Positions 12,903 to 20,056 of a DNA stretch of 64,000 bases are shown here, in pieces. Position 1 is the stretch's first letter. Each line of letters begins with the position of its first letter. Below the pieces are notes generated by a model. It did not search any database. It was not told the origin of the DNA and saw only the letters and a list, made by a program, of their open reading frames with translations. Where the stretch lies: assembly GCF_017916505.1 (NCBI RefSeq), contig NZ_JAFMSZ010000002.1:62001-126000 (forward strand). The letters are read 5' to 3'. The DNA comes from Naasia sp. SYSU D00057 (GTDB lineage: Bacteria; Actinomycetota; Actinomycetes; Actinomycetales; Microbacteriaceae). The position numbers were made by a program, and so were the translations under genes.

Positions 12903-13085
12903 CTCCCCCTCTGTCATGGCGCCTGAGAGATTCGCGCGCCGCGCTAGCGGGTCGCTTTCACCGTGGGCGAGGCGCCCGGTGGCGCCTGCTTTCCAGAGCG
13001 GCCGGTCGTCGCGGTACGTGCACCTGAGAGATTGGCGGGGAGGCTTGCTCCTTCGGTGTCCGATCTTGCCGGACTCTCCCGCGAC
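12903..13085 (-). promoter_or_regulatory. Tandem glycine riboswitch
   Basis: Two glycine aptamers sit in series on the minus strand. The first shows GGGAGAGTCC (13080-13071), a CCGAAGGAGCAAG internal segment, and the conserved CTCTCAGG. The second shows GCTCTGGAAAGCAGG, ACGGTGAAAG and a second CTCTCAGG, ending GACAGAGGG near 12906. These are the Rfam glycine-riboswitch hallmarks, and the gene downstream is gcvT, the standard target. Glycine binding is expected to switch on glycine breakdown. Confidence 0.93.
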
Positions 13086-13142
13086 GGCCTGTGGCCCGAT
13101 GTTCGGTTGTGGTCGCGAGCCTACCCCGCGGAGCCGCCCGGG

Positions 13143-13706
13143 TCACTCCCGGCGCGCGCCCGACCGCCGTCCGAGCAGCACCGCCGCGAGCACGCCGGCG
13201 ACGGCGAGCAGCACCACGCCGGCGGCGGCGCCCAGCAGGATCGCGTCGTCGCCGCCCTCGGCCGGAGCGGCGGCCGCGCTCCCGCAGGCGGGCTCCGCCG
13301 ATCCGTCCGCCTCCGCTGCGCCGGCGGCCGGCGTGTAGGCGAAGGTGTAGCTGCCGGAGGTGGGATGGCCGTCCGAGGAGACGACCTGCCAGACGACCTC
13401 GTACTCCCCCGCCCCGCCGAGCGCCACGGGCGTCGACACGTTGCGCCCCTCGATCGTCGGGCACTCGGTCTCGTAGTACCGGTCCTCCTGCCGGACCTGG
13501 ATGGCAGTGGAGCGCTGATCCTCGCCGAGCGCCAGCACGACGTTCGAGAAGGTCAGCGAGACCGCGTCGGCGACCTCGACGGTCGAGTCCGCGGCGGGCG
13601 ACGACGAGGTGAGCGAGTCATGCGCGGAAGCGGCGAGTGGGGCGGCCACGGCGAGCGCGGCGCCGAGCCCGAGAGCGGCGACGAGCCGGAGAGGGTTCCT
13701 GCGCAT
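13143..13706 (-). CDS. CopC-domain copper-resistance-like exported protein with C-terminal anchor
   Basis: 187 residues. A signal peptide (1-28, ending AASA) is followed by His29, the usual N-terminal copper ligand, and the CopC/YcnJ N-terminal fold (HDSLTSSSPAADSTVEVADAVSLTFSN). The SSDGHPTSGSYTFAY motif carries the second conserved His. An Ala/Gly/Glu-rich linker leads to a transmembrane helix (about 157-179) and a basic tail. It therefore sits on the outer face of the membrane. The CopD domain common in this family is absent. No YcnI neighbour is seen, so its partner is unclear. Confidence 0.85.
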   Translation of the reverse strand: MRRNPLRLVAALGLGAALAVAAPLAASAHDSLTSSSPAADSTVEVADAVSLTFSNVVLALGEDQRSTAIQVRQEDRYYETECPTIEGRNVSTPVALGGAGEYEVVWQVVSSDGHPTSGSYTFAYTPAAGAAEADGSAEPACGSAAAAPAEGGDDAILLGAAAGVVLLAVAGVLAAVLLGRRSGARRE

Positions 13707-13821
13707 GCCTCGATCCTTCCAGCCCCCGCCCGATGCGGCGCTGGGAGGAGTTCGGGTCCGGCCGGAGGCGCGGATTGCCGAGGCACCGCGTTCCACGCGG
13801 GCCCGGATCTCGCGCGGTGGC

Positions 13822-14184
13822 TCAGGGCACGAGCTCGACGAGCACCACGAGGTTGCCGTCCGGGTCCCGGATGGCGGCGTGCCACTCGTCCGCCCCGGCC
13901 GGCCCGATCGCGTCGTCGGGATGGGTGAAGATCCGCTCCGGCGGGCCCAGCAGCTCGGCCCCGTCGGGCAGCCGGCCGAGGACCTCCTCGAGGTGCGGCA
14001 CGCGGATGTAGACGAGGGCGGCCGGTGCGCGCTCCTCGAAGAGGAGCCGGGAGTCGCCGAATCGGAAGAAGAGGAGCCCGGGCGGATCGAACCGGCCGGC
14101 GGGTGGAACGCCGAGCAGCTGCTCGTAGAAGACCGCCGTCCGGTCGAGGTCGGAGGCGCGCAGCGCCACCTGCAGCAGTTCCAT
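13822..14184 (-). CDS. VOC-family (glyoxalase/bleomycin-resistance fold) protein
   Basis: 120 residues with a single glyoxalase-fold unit. LLQVALRASDLDRTAVFYEQLL at the start and AIRDPDGNLVVLVE at the end are the two typical repeat motifs. The N-terminal metal ligand position is Gln/Ala rather than His, so a classical lactoylglutathione lyase is unlikely. The ATG at 14184 was chosen because the fold begins there; the longer in-frame extension upstream has no homology-like features. Substrate unknown. Confidence 0.75.
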   Translation of the reverse strand: MELLQVALRASDLDRTAVFYEQLLGVPPAGRFDPPGLLFFRFGDSRLLFEERAPAALVYIRVPHLEEVLGRLPDGAELLGPPERIFTHPDDAIGPAGADEWHAAIRDPDGNLVVLVELVP

Positions 14185-14599
14185 GGGGCAGGAGTACCAC
14201 CCGCTCCCCCGGCGGGGCAACGGGGTGGCGGACGACCAGGCACGCGAGCGGGGCAGGCGGCCCCGGCGCCAGCCTCGCATGAGCGGCGGCCCGGCAGACG
14301 GCGTGCGGCACGGTGACCGGCTTGCAGACCCGTCACCGCCCACACCCGCGAGCGCGACCACCGCCGTGACCGCGTATGCGGTCGGCACCGCCCAGATGCC
14401 GGGGATCCACCGAGATCGCCGCCGCGTGACGGTCAGCGTGAAGACGGAGAAGAGGAACGCGGCGCAACGGGCGACCACGCTGATCGGCCGCTGGCGAGTG
14501 TCGAGTCACACTCGCCCGCCGCCTGCGAGGAGCACGGCCGCCGCCCGCCCCATGACCGGGGCGCCGTCGGCGGGGGAACCGAGGCGCCCCGGATCAGGG

Positions 14600-14647
14600 C
14601 AGGAGTCTCAGGGGCCGGAATGGTGGCTCCGGCTCCCGAGACTCCTG
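14600..14647. repeat. Inverted repeat (imperfect 20-bp arms)
   Basis: CAGGAGTCTC begins the left arm at 14600 and its complement GAGACTCCTG ends the right arm at 14647. The inner ten pairs contain two mismatches, and the loop is 8 bases. There is no T-run on either side, so it is not a classical terminator. Confidence 0.6.
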
Positions 14648-14774
14648 ACAGAGAGGGACAGAAACACCCGGGCTACCCGAATGCCGGGCGCTCCCTCTCC
14701 ATCGATGCGACCACCCTAGGCACGCCGAATTCCCGGAACGAGGGGGTACCAGTGGGATCGTGTTCTGAGGTAAT

Positions 14775-14788
14775 GGGACTTTTGTCCC
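14775..14788 (+). promoter_or_regulatory. Possible DevR/DosR-type box
   Basis: GGGACTTTTGTCCC matches the DevR/DosR-family consensus GGGACTWWAGTCCC at 13 of 14 positions, and fits the wider actinobacterial form RGGRCYWWNGKCCY. It lies about 110 bases upstream of the alpha/beta hydrolase gene. The role is unproven. Confidence 0.35.
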
Positions 14789-14871
14789 TACTGGGTGCCG
14801 GACCGTTTCGGCAAGACCCCCGAGCGGGGGTCACGACGGCGACGGCCGGTGGGAGCATCTCGGCGAGGGCG

Positions 14872-14877
14872 TAGCCT
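14872..14877 (+). promoter_or_regulatory. -10 box of a leaderless-type promoter (hydrolase gene)
   Basis: TAGCCT ends 6 bases before the GTG at 14884 and no Shine-Dalgarno is present, so transcription should begin at or next to the start codon. Confidence 0.6.
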
Positions 14878-14883
14878 CGCACC

Positions 14884-15534
14884 GTGCAGACCGACCTGCC
14901 CACCTCGCTCGGGCCCGCCCGCCTCACCGTGGCGGCGGCCGCGGAGCCGCGGGCCCTCCTCTGGCTGGGGCATGGCGCGGGCGGCGGCATCGGGTCCGCC
15001 GACCTCACCGCGCTCGCGTCCCGCCTGCCGGCGCAGGGCGTCACCGTCGCCCGGCACGAGCAGCCGTGGCGCGTCGCGGGCGGCCGGGTCGCCGCGCGTC
15101 CCTCGCTGCTCGACACGGGGTGGCGGGAGTCGTTCCCGGCCGTCGCGGAGCTCGCCGCCGGCGTGCCGCTGATCGTCGGCGGTCGCAGCGCGGGCGCTCG
15201 CGTCGCGTGCCGCACGGCCGGCGAGCTCGGCGCCGTGGGCGTCGTGTGCCTGGGCTTCCCGCTGCACCCGCCGGGTCGGCCGCAGGTGTCGAGACTCGAG
15301 GAGCTGCTGACCCCCGAGGTGCCGGTGCTCGTCCTGCAGGGTGAGCGGGACACGTTCGGCTCGGCCGCCGACGTCGAGCGGGAGGTGGACGGACGGCGGC
15401 GGATCCGGGTGGTCGCGGTGCCGGGCGCCGATCACGGCATGAAGGTCCTGAAGTCCTCGCCGATCTCGGGCGCGGAGGTCTCGGACCTGATCGTCACCGC
15501 CGTAGCGGAGTTCGTCGACGAGGTGCTCGGCTAA
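14884..15534 (+). CDS. Alpha/beta-fold hydrolase (dienelactone-hydrolase/KANL3-Tex30 type)
   Basis: 216 residues. It begins at a GTG with the sheet segment RALLWLGHGAGGGIGSADL, the oxyanion region of this subfamily. The nucleophile elbow is GGRSAGARVA (Ser near 102). The acid lies in VLQGERDTFG and the catalytic His in PGADHGMKV (about 182), so the triad looks complete. There is no signal peptide, so it is cytosolic. Homologues are annotated only as alpha/beta hydrolases; the substrate is unknown. It stands alone with its own leaderless-type promoter. Confidence 0.82.
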   Translation: MQTDLPTSLGPARLTVAAAAEPRALLWLGHGAGGGIGSADLTALASRLPAQGVTVARHEQPWRVAGGRVAARPSLLDTGWRESFPAVAELAAGVPLIVGGRSAGARVACRTAGELGAVGVVCLGFPLHPPGRPQVSRLEELLTPEVPVLVLQGERDTFGSAADVEREVDGRRRIRVVAVPGADHGMKVLKSSPISGAEVSDLIVTAVAEFVDEVLG

Positions 15535-15544
15535 TCGGCCGGAG

Positions 15545-15625
15545 TCACCCGCCCCACACGATCAGGCAGCCGCTGAGCAGGAGCGAGGTGGCGACCGCGA
15601 GTGCTGTGCTTCCGATGATCCTCAT
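15545..15625 (-). CDS. Candidate 26-residue mini-lipoprotein
   Basis: The translation is MRIIGSTALAVATSLLLSGC followed by LIVWGG: almost nothing except a lipoprotein signal peptide with a good lipobox (LLSGC) and a six-residue lipidated stub. Size and layout recall entericidin-like peptides. The only Shine-Dalgarno-like GAGG is 1 base from the ATG, which is too close, so expression is uncertain. It lies alone in the gap between the hydrolase and GNAT genes. Confidence 0.35.
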   Translation of the reverse strand: MRIIGSTALAVATSLLLSGCLIVWGG

Positions 15626-15817
15626 ACCTCGACGCTAGTTCGGGGCTGCCGACCGGTGCAGGGGCTTGCGCGGACCGGCGCCCTGCTCGCGATCGTCAGG
15701 TCCGGCCGTCTCAGGCCCGGAGGCGGAGCCCGCGCAGACGCGGCTCGAGTGGCACGATGGGCGCACCGGCGCCGCCGACGACCGCGGCCGCTCGATTTCT
15801 TTGCGGAGGGAGTGCCG

Positions 15818-16393
15818 ATGCCGATCGAGGTGAAGCCCGCGCACGACTTCGACGACATGGCGACGATGTTCGCGCCGAAGAGCCCCGACTCGTCGGTGTG
15901 CTGGTGCCTGTCCTGGCGACTGAGCTCGAAGGAGAACCGGTCACTCGTCGGCGTCGCGCGGGCCGAGAAGGTCCGGGAGCTGTGTGCCCGCGAGCTGGCG
16001 CCCGGCGTCCTCGCGTACCGGGACGGCGAGGTCGCGGGCTGGGCCGGGATCGCCCCACGAGCCGAGCTGCACCCGTTCGCCAACTCCCGCAAGATCCCGC
16101 ACCTCGACGACCTCCCCGTCTGGTCGCTCTGGTGCATCCGGGTTCGGCCCGGCTTCCGCAAGCAAGGAGTGACGCCGGCACTCATCGAGGGGGCCGTCGA
16201 CTACGCCCGGGCGAACGGAGCGCCCGTCGTCGAGAGCTACCCGGCCGAGAACGGCGGCGAGAGGGTCGACCAGACGATGGCGTTCGTCGGCACCCGGAGC
16301 ATGTTCGAGCGCGCCGGCTTCCGGAAGGCCGCCGACACGACGTCGGTGGTGGGAGGGTTCCCGCGGATCCTGATGCGGCTCGACCTACGCTGA
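15818..16393 (+). CDS. GNAT-family N-acetyltransferase
   Basis: 191 residues. The acetyl-CoA-binding region is WCIRVRPGFRKQGVTPALIEGAVDYARANGA (positions about 106-136), where RPGFRKQGV corresponds to the GNAT Q/RxxGxG/A loop with one change. The C-terminal MFERAGFRKAADT is the usual last strand and helix. The N-terminal CWCLSWRL and PHEPAELHPFANSR-like segments match a subgroup of unknown function. The ATG at 15818 has GGAGGG 7 bases upstream. The acceptor substrate cannot be deduced. Confidence 0.78.
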   Translation: MPIEVKPAHDFDDMATMFAPKSPDSSVCWCLSWRLSSKENRSLVGVARAEKVRELCARELAPGVLAYRDGEVAGWAGIAPRAELHPFANSRKIPHLDDLPVWSLWCIRVRPGFRKQGVTPALIEGAVDYARANGAPVVESYPAENGGERVDQTMAFVGTRSMFERAGFRKAADTTSVVGGFPRILMRLDLR

Positions 16394-16581
16394 TCCCGCT
16401 GCCGGTCGAGGCCGCCCACCGGCCGGCCGTGTCCTCCAAATGACGGGCACTCGCAATGGGGGGCGCGGACGGGGCACACGGTCAGGGATGCTGTAACCAC
16501 GCCGCAAGCGGGGAAACGTATTCGGGTTACGACTTCCCTTCGCGGCTTGGATAACACCTGACACGTCTCTTGGGCGTTATT
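16394..16581 (+). ncRNA. Possible structured RNA or long 3' UTR between GNAT and LON-domain genes
   Basis: This 190-base stretch has no ORF. It contains nested complementary segments around 16501-16550 (CCGCAAGCGGGGAA facing TTCCCTTCGCGG) and leads into the strong terminator at 16582-16625. A terminator this far from the GNAT stop suggests either a structured 3' UTR or a separate small RNA. No Rfam family was recognised. Confidence 0.25.
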
Positions 16582-16625
16582 GGGGCCGCGTTCCTAGGGG
16601 TAGGAGCAGCGGCCCCCTTTCTTTT
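16582..16625 (+). terminator. Rho-independent terminator
   Basis: GGGGCCGC (16582-16589) pairs with GCGGCCCC (16609-16616), with an inner TCCTA/TAGGA stem and GGGG loop. It is followed by TTTCTTTT. It is oriented for plus-strand transcription from the GNAT side, facing the convergent LON-domain gene. Confidence 0.85.
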
Positions 16626-16655
16626 CCCCGGCGAGGGGCCGGGCAGGATCGCAGG

Positions 16656-17303
16656 CTAGGGCTCGCCGAGCTGGTCGAGCCCGTCGTCGTCCCCGAGCAG
16701 CGAGCTCGTCAGCGTCTCCAGTGCCGCCGTCGCCAGTCGCTGCACGTCGGTGAGCAGACCCTCGACCGTCGACGCGCGGAGGAGGGCAACCTGGTCCAGC
16801 TCACCGAGCGGCGCGATGCCGGCCAGCTGCCACGCGGCCGCCACGGGGTCGTCGACGAGCTCCACATCCGCGCTCCACCGCTGCTCGGCGAACTCGCTCG
16901 CCTGCGCGAGCACCCGGCGCACGACCCGCTCCGTCTCCTCGAGCAGAGGACGGAAGGACTCGTCCCACTCGAGGTCGGGCAGGAGGCGCACCTCCGCTCG
17001 CGGGTACGGGTCGTCGGGCAGCCAGCGCTCCACCTCGAACCGCTGCGCGCCCTCGGCGACCAGCCCGACGAAGCCCTCTCCCTGCATCAGCTGGGTGATC
17101 CGGGCGAAGGTGCCGACGCGGAACCGGTGGTCGCCGCCGCCGACCTCCATGCCGCGCTCGATGAGCACGACCCCGAACTCGGCGGGCTCCTCCTGCAGCA
17201 CCGACGCGAGCATCGCGAGGTAGCGCTCCTCGAAGACGCGCAGCACGGCCGGCATCGACGGGAAGAGCACCGTGCCGAGAGGGAACATCGGGCGAGCGGT
17301 CAT
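16656..17303 (-). CDS. LON peptidase substrate-binding (N-terminal) domain protein
   Basis: 215 residues covering only the LON N-terminal domain: MFPLGTVLFPSMPAVLRVFEERY at the start, then FGVVLIERGMEVGGGDHRF and an all-helical C-terminal part. The AAA+ and protease domains of Lon are absent, as in many stand-alone actinobacterial homologues. It is cytosolic and presumably recognises unfolded or specific protein substrates, but no partner protease is encoded nearby. It faces the terminator at 16582-16625. Confidence 0.85.
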   Translation of the reverse strand: MTARPMFPLGTVLFPSMPAVLRVFEERYLAMLASVLQEEPAEFGVVLIERGMEVGGGDHRFRVGTFARITQLMQGEGFVGLVAEGAQRFEVERWLPDDPYPRAEVRLLPDLEWDESFRPLLEETERVVRRVLAQASEFAEQRWSADVELVDDPVAAAWQLAGIAPLGELDQVALLRASTVEGLLTDVQRLATAALETLTSSLLGDDDGLDQLGEP

Positions 17304-17348
17304 CTGATCAGCCTGCCAGGTGGACGCCGTCGAATCCTCGGAGGTCCG

Positions 17349-18080
17349 TCAGGCTCCGAAGTTGGGCGAGGGAGCGCGCAGATCCTGGAGGACGTCGGTC
17401 GGGTCTTCGTCGAAGAGCCAGACCTGCCACCGGTACTCCGCGTTGTAGTCCGGGCTGTCCTCCGGGATCGGCGGCAGAACGGCCCCGAGGAAGATGTCAT
17501 AGCGGGAGGTGATCGACTCCCCCTCGGTCCTCTGGCCCGCGTCGGGGTAGCGCTCCAATACCTCGGTCGTGGGATCTCCCACCCGGATCCCGTCGACCGT
17601 CTCGACGGAGATACCCCGCGCGGTCGGCGCCGAGGCTCGGACGGTCCAGCGGGCCAGGTAGTCGGGGAGCTCCTCGTCCGGCAGCGTCGCCCACCGGTTC
17701 TCGGAGGAGACGGAGAACGCGTCCCACTCGTACCGGGTGCCCTCGCCGAGGTGGCTGGTCGACGGGAACGGCACTTCCGACGGCTCACCGAGAAACGCAC
17801 TGAGCCCCTTGACCACCTCCGACGTGAGCTGCCGGTAGTCGAACGTCGTCAGCGCGTCGCCATCCTGAGTCAGCACCGACACGGATTGCGCGGTGACGAG
17901 GATGCGCGCCGCCGGCGCCGCGGTGACCGTCGGTGTCGGCGTCGGTTCTGCGGGTGCGGACGACGCGGTCGCGGTCGGCGTCGACTCCCCGGCCTGCGGC
18001 ATGCAGGCGGACAGCCCTGTCGCGGCGAGCGCGGCGAGCGCCGCGGCGAACACGGTGCGGCGGAATCTGACAGCCCCCAT
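17349..18080 (-). CDS. Predicted lipoprotein of unknown function
   Basis: 243 residues. A signal peptide with lipobox LSAC gives a lipidated Cys26, followed by a Ser/Thr/Pro/Ala-rich linker (about 27-60). The remaining 180 residues form a soluble domain with two similar-looking segments (LTTFDYRQL..VVKGLSAFLGEP and ETVDGIRVGDPTTEVLERYP). The second resembles the start of small peptidoglycan- or regulator-associated folds with a GIRVGDP turn. No family was recognised. A leaderless-type promoter abuts the ATG. Confidence 0.75.
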   Translation of the reverse strand: MGAVRFRRTVFAAALAALAATGLSACMPQAGESTPTATASSAPAEPTPTPTVTAAPAARILVTAQSVSVLTQDGDALTTFDYRQLTSEVVKGLSAFLGEPSEVPFPSTSHLGEGTRYEWDAFSVSSENRWATLPDEELPDYLARWTVRASAPTARGISVETVDGIRVGDPTTEVLERYPDAGQRTEGESITSRYDIFLGAVLPPIPEDSPDYNAEYRWQVWLFDEDPTDVLQDLRAPSPNFGA

Positions 18081-18086
18081 GGGGTC

Positions 18087-18092
18087 ACCCTA
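18087..18092 (-). promoter_or_regulatory. -10 box of a leaderless-type promoter (lipoprotein gene)
   Basis: On the minus strand TAGGGT ends 6 bases before the ATG at 18080, with no Shine-Dalgarno between. Confidence 0.6.
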
Positions 18093-18143
18093 GAAGATCC
18101 GGCCGGGCATCGACCCTGCCCCGGGCCATCGCGACCGGCCGCG

Positions 18144-18545
18144 TCAGCTCGCCACGACCGCCGCGACAGCGCTCACCTCGATGAGCGCGCCCGGCACGCC
18201 GAGTCCGGCGACCACCGCGGCGGTGACGAGCGGAGGGGCGCCGCCCGTGGCGAGCCGCGGCGCGACGGCACCGTACGCGGCACGCAGGTCGGCGTCCGCG
18301 GTGATCAGCACCGTCCACTGGACGACGTCGGCGAGTGTCGCCCCCGCCGCTTCGAGCGCGACCGTCGCGTTCTCGACGGCCCGGACCGACTGCTCGGCGA
18401 CGTCCGGCGAGACGACGGCACCGGTCGCGTCGACGCCGTTCTGGCCGCCGACGTAGATCGTCGTCGCGCCGGGCGGCACGACGGCGACGTGACTGAACGC
18501 CGGGCTGACGACGAGTCCGGCCGGCTGGATGCGGGTGATCTCCAT
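18144..18545 (-). CDS. RidA/YjgF-family protein
   Basis: 133 residues, the normal size for the RidA (YjgF/YER057c/UK114) family. Family features are AFSHVAVVPPGATTIYVGGQNGVDATGAVV, TVALEAAGATLADVVQWTVLI and the C-terminal GLGVPGALIEVSAVAAV. In true enamine/imine deaminases an Arg in the segment R-V-(E)-x-(D/E) near position 105 contacts the carboxylate. That position is not Arg here (TGGAPPLVTAAVV), so it may belong to a Rid subgroup with a different activity. Single gene, divergent from the M20 peptidase. Confidence 0.8.
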   Translation of the reverse strand: MEITRIQPAGLVVSPAFSHVAVVPPGATTIYVGGQNGVDATGAVVSPDVAEQSVRAVENATVALEAAGATLADVVQWTVLITADADLRAAYGAVAPRLATGGAPPLVTAAVVAGLGVPGALIEVSAVAAVVAS

Positions 18546-18661
18546 GGCGGACACCGTGGCACGCACCGCGGACAGCCGACAGCCCCGCGCGCCGAGTGCA
18601 GGCACGGGCACGGCCCGCGAGCCGATGGACCAGGCGCCGGGCCGCTGCGCAGCGCCGCTCC

Positions 18662-18667
18662 TAGACT
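18662..18667 (+). promoter_or_regulatory. -10 box of a leaderless-type promoter (M20 peptidase gene)
   Basis: TAGACT ends 7 bases before the ATG at 18675, and the spacer CGCGAGC is not a Shine-Dalgarno. Confidence 0.6.
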
Positions 18668-18674
18668 CGCGAGC

Positions 18675-20012
18675 ATGACCGTTCCGCGCCCGGGAGCAGC
18701 CGAGCGCCTGTCCCGGATGGTGCAGCTCCCCACCGTGTCCGCCGAGCTCGCCGCCCGCGGCCTCGCCGACTTCGACCGCTTCCGGACGCTGATCGCCGAG
18801 CTGTATCCGCTTGTGGCGGAGCACCTCGAGTTCGAGCGGGTGGGCGACCTGGGGCTCCTGTACCGGTGGCGCGGGCGCGGCGACGACGACCCTGTCGTCC
18901 TGATGGCGCACTTCGACGTCGTTCCCGCCGCCGAGGCCGACCGCTGGCGGATGCCGCCCTTCGAGGGCCGCATCCACGACGGCGCGGTGTGGGGCCGCGG
19001 CACGCTCGACGACAAGGGCCCGCTCCTCGTCGTGCTCGAGGCGGTCGAGAACCTGCTCGACGAGGGATACGTGCCCGCCCGCGACGTCTACCTCTCCTTC
19101 GGCGGCGACGAGGAGAGCTTCGGCGGCGCCGCCCGCGGGATCGCCGACTTGCTGCACGGGCGCGGCATCACGCCGTGGCTCGTCCTCGACGAGGGCGGCG
19201 CAGTCGTGGATGCGCCGCTCCCCTTCGTCCGAGTGCCCTCCGCCATGGTCGGCGTCGGCGAGAAGGGCGTGCTCACCGTCCGGCTGCGGGCCGTGAGCGA
19301 GGGCGGCCACGCGTCGGCGCCGCCCCGGCTGACCGCCGCCGGGCGAGTGGGCCGTGCGGTCGCGCGCCTCTTCCCGAACCCGTTCCGGGCGCGGACTCCC
19401 CTGTCGACGCGCGCGATGCTCGCGGCCTTCTTGCCGCACACGAGCGGCCCGGCGCGCATCCTGCTCCGGGTGCTGGCCGGCTGGCCGTGGCTCACCGCTC
19501 GTCTGTTCTCGCGGATGGGCGGTGAGCCGGCCGCGCTCGTCCGCACGACCGTGGCGCCGACGATGCTGCAGGGCGGCAGCGCGCAGAACGTGCTCCCGGC
19601 GGAGGCGTCCGCCATCGTAAACCTGCGCATCGCGGTCGGCGAGACGGTCGAGACCGCGGTGCGTCGGGTGCGCCGCGCGGTCCGGGATCCGCTGGTCACC
19701 GTCGAGGTGGTCGAGGGCAGCGACCCCTCCCCCGAGTCCCCCGTCGACGACGCCCGCTTCGCCGCCATCCGGGATGCCGTCGCGGTCGCCTATCCGGACG
19801 CCATCACTGCGCCGTACCTGATGATGGCGGCGACCGACTCGCGCTGGTTCGCCCGCTACTGCACGGGCGTGTACCGCTTCGCGCCTCTCGCGATGACCGC
19901 CGCCCAGCGCGCGACGATCCACGGCATCGACGAGCACGTCACGCTCGACAGCTTGGAACGCGGCGAGCGCTTCCACCGCGCCCTGCTCACCGGGCTGCCC
20001 GGCGGCCAGTAG
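18675..20012 (+). CDS. M20/M25/M40-family dizinc metallopeptidase
   Basis: 445 residues of the carboxypeptidase G2/PM20D1-like branch. The zinc ligand motif MAHFDVVPA (His79, Asp81) and the bridging Asp in GRGTLDDKGPL (112) are present, with the catalytic Glu pair in SFGGDEESFGG and a C-terminal His (TIHGIDEHV). The inserted dimerisation domain (about 195-330) starts VGEKGVLTVRLRAVSEGGHAS. There is no signal peptide. It probably hydrolyses N-acyl amino acids or dipeptides, but the substrate is not determined by the sequence. Confidence 0.88.
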   Translation: MTVPRPGAAERLSRMVQLPTVSAELAARGLADFDRFRTLIAELYPLVAEHLEFERVGDLGLLYRWRGRGDDDPVVLMAHFDVVPAAEADRWRMPPFEGRIHDGAVWGRGTLDDKGPLLVVLEAVENLLDEGYVPARDVYLSFGGDEESFGGAARGIADLLHGRGITPWLVLDEGGAVVDAPLPFVRVPSAMVGVGEKGVLTVRLRAVSEGGHASAPPRLTAAGRVGRAVARLFPNPFRARTPLSTRAMLAAFLPHTSGPARILLRVLAGWPWLTARLFSRMGGEPAALVRTTVAPTMLQGGSAQNVLPAEASAIVNLRIAVGETVETAVRRVRRAVRDPLVTVEVVEGSDPSPESPVDDARFAAIRDAVAVAYPDAITAPYLMMAATDSRWFARYCTGVYRFAPLAMTAAQRATIHGIDEHVTLDSLERGERFHRALLTGLPGGQ

Positions 20013-20056
20013 GGTTTCGACACCCCCAGCCGGGGCCCGTCCTGCGAGGAGCGCCG

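Larger units (their letters stand above)
14185..14883. other. Gene-poor 700-bp stretch with decayed coding traces and an inverted repeat
   Basis: No convincing intact gene was found. On the minus strand, around 14478-14330, a reading frame begins MVARCAAFLFSVFTLTV and continues IPGIWAVPTAYAVTAVVALAG, which looks like membrane-protein sequence but degenerates at once. A second short minus-strand start (MGRAAAVLLAGGGRV then stop) lies just upstream in another frame. This may be a frameshifted remnant of one small membrane-protein gene. A 20-bp inverted repeat with two mismatches (14600-14619 and 14628-14647) and the promoter region of the hydrolase gene complete the stretch. Confidence 0.35.
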
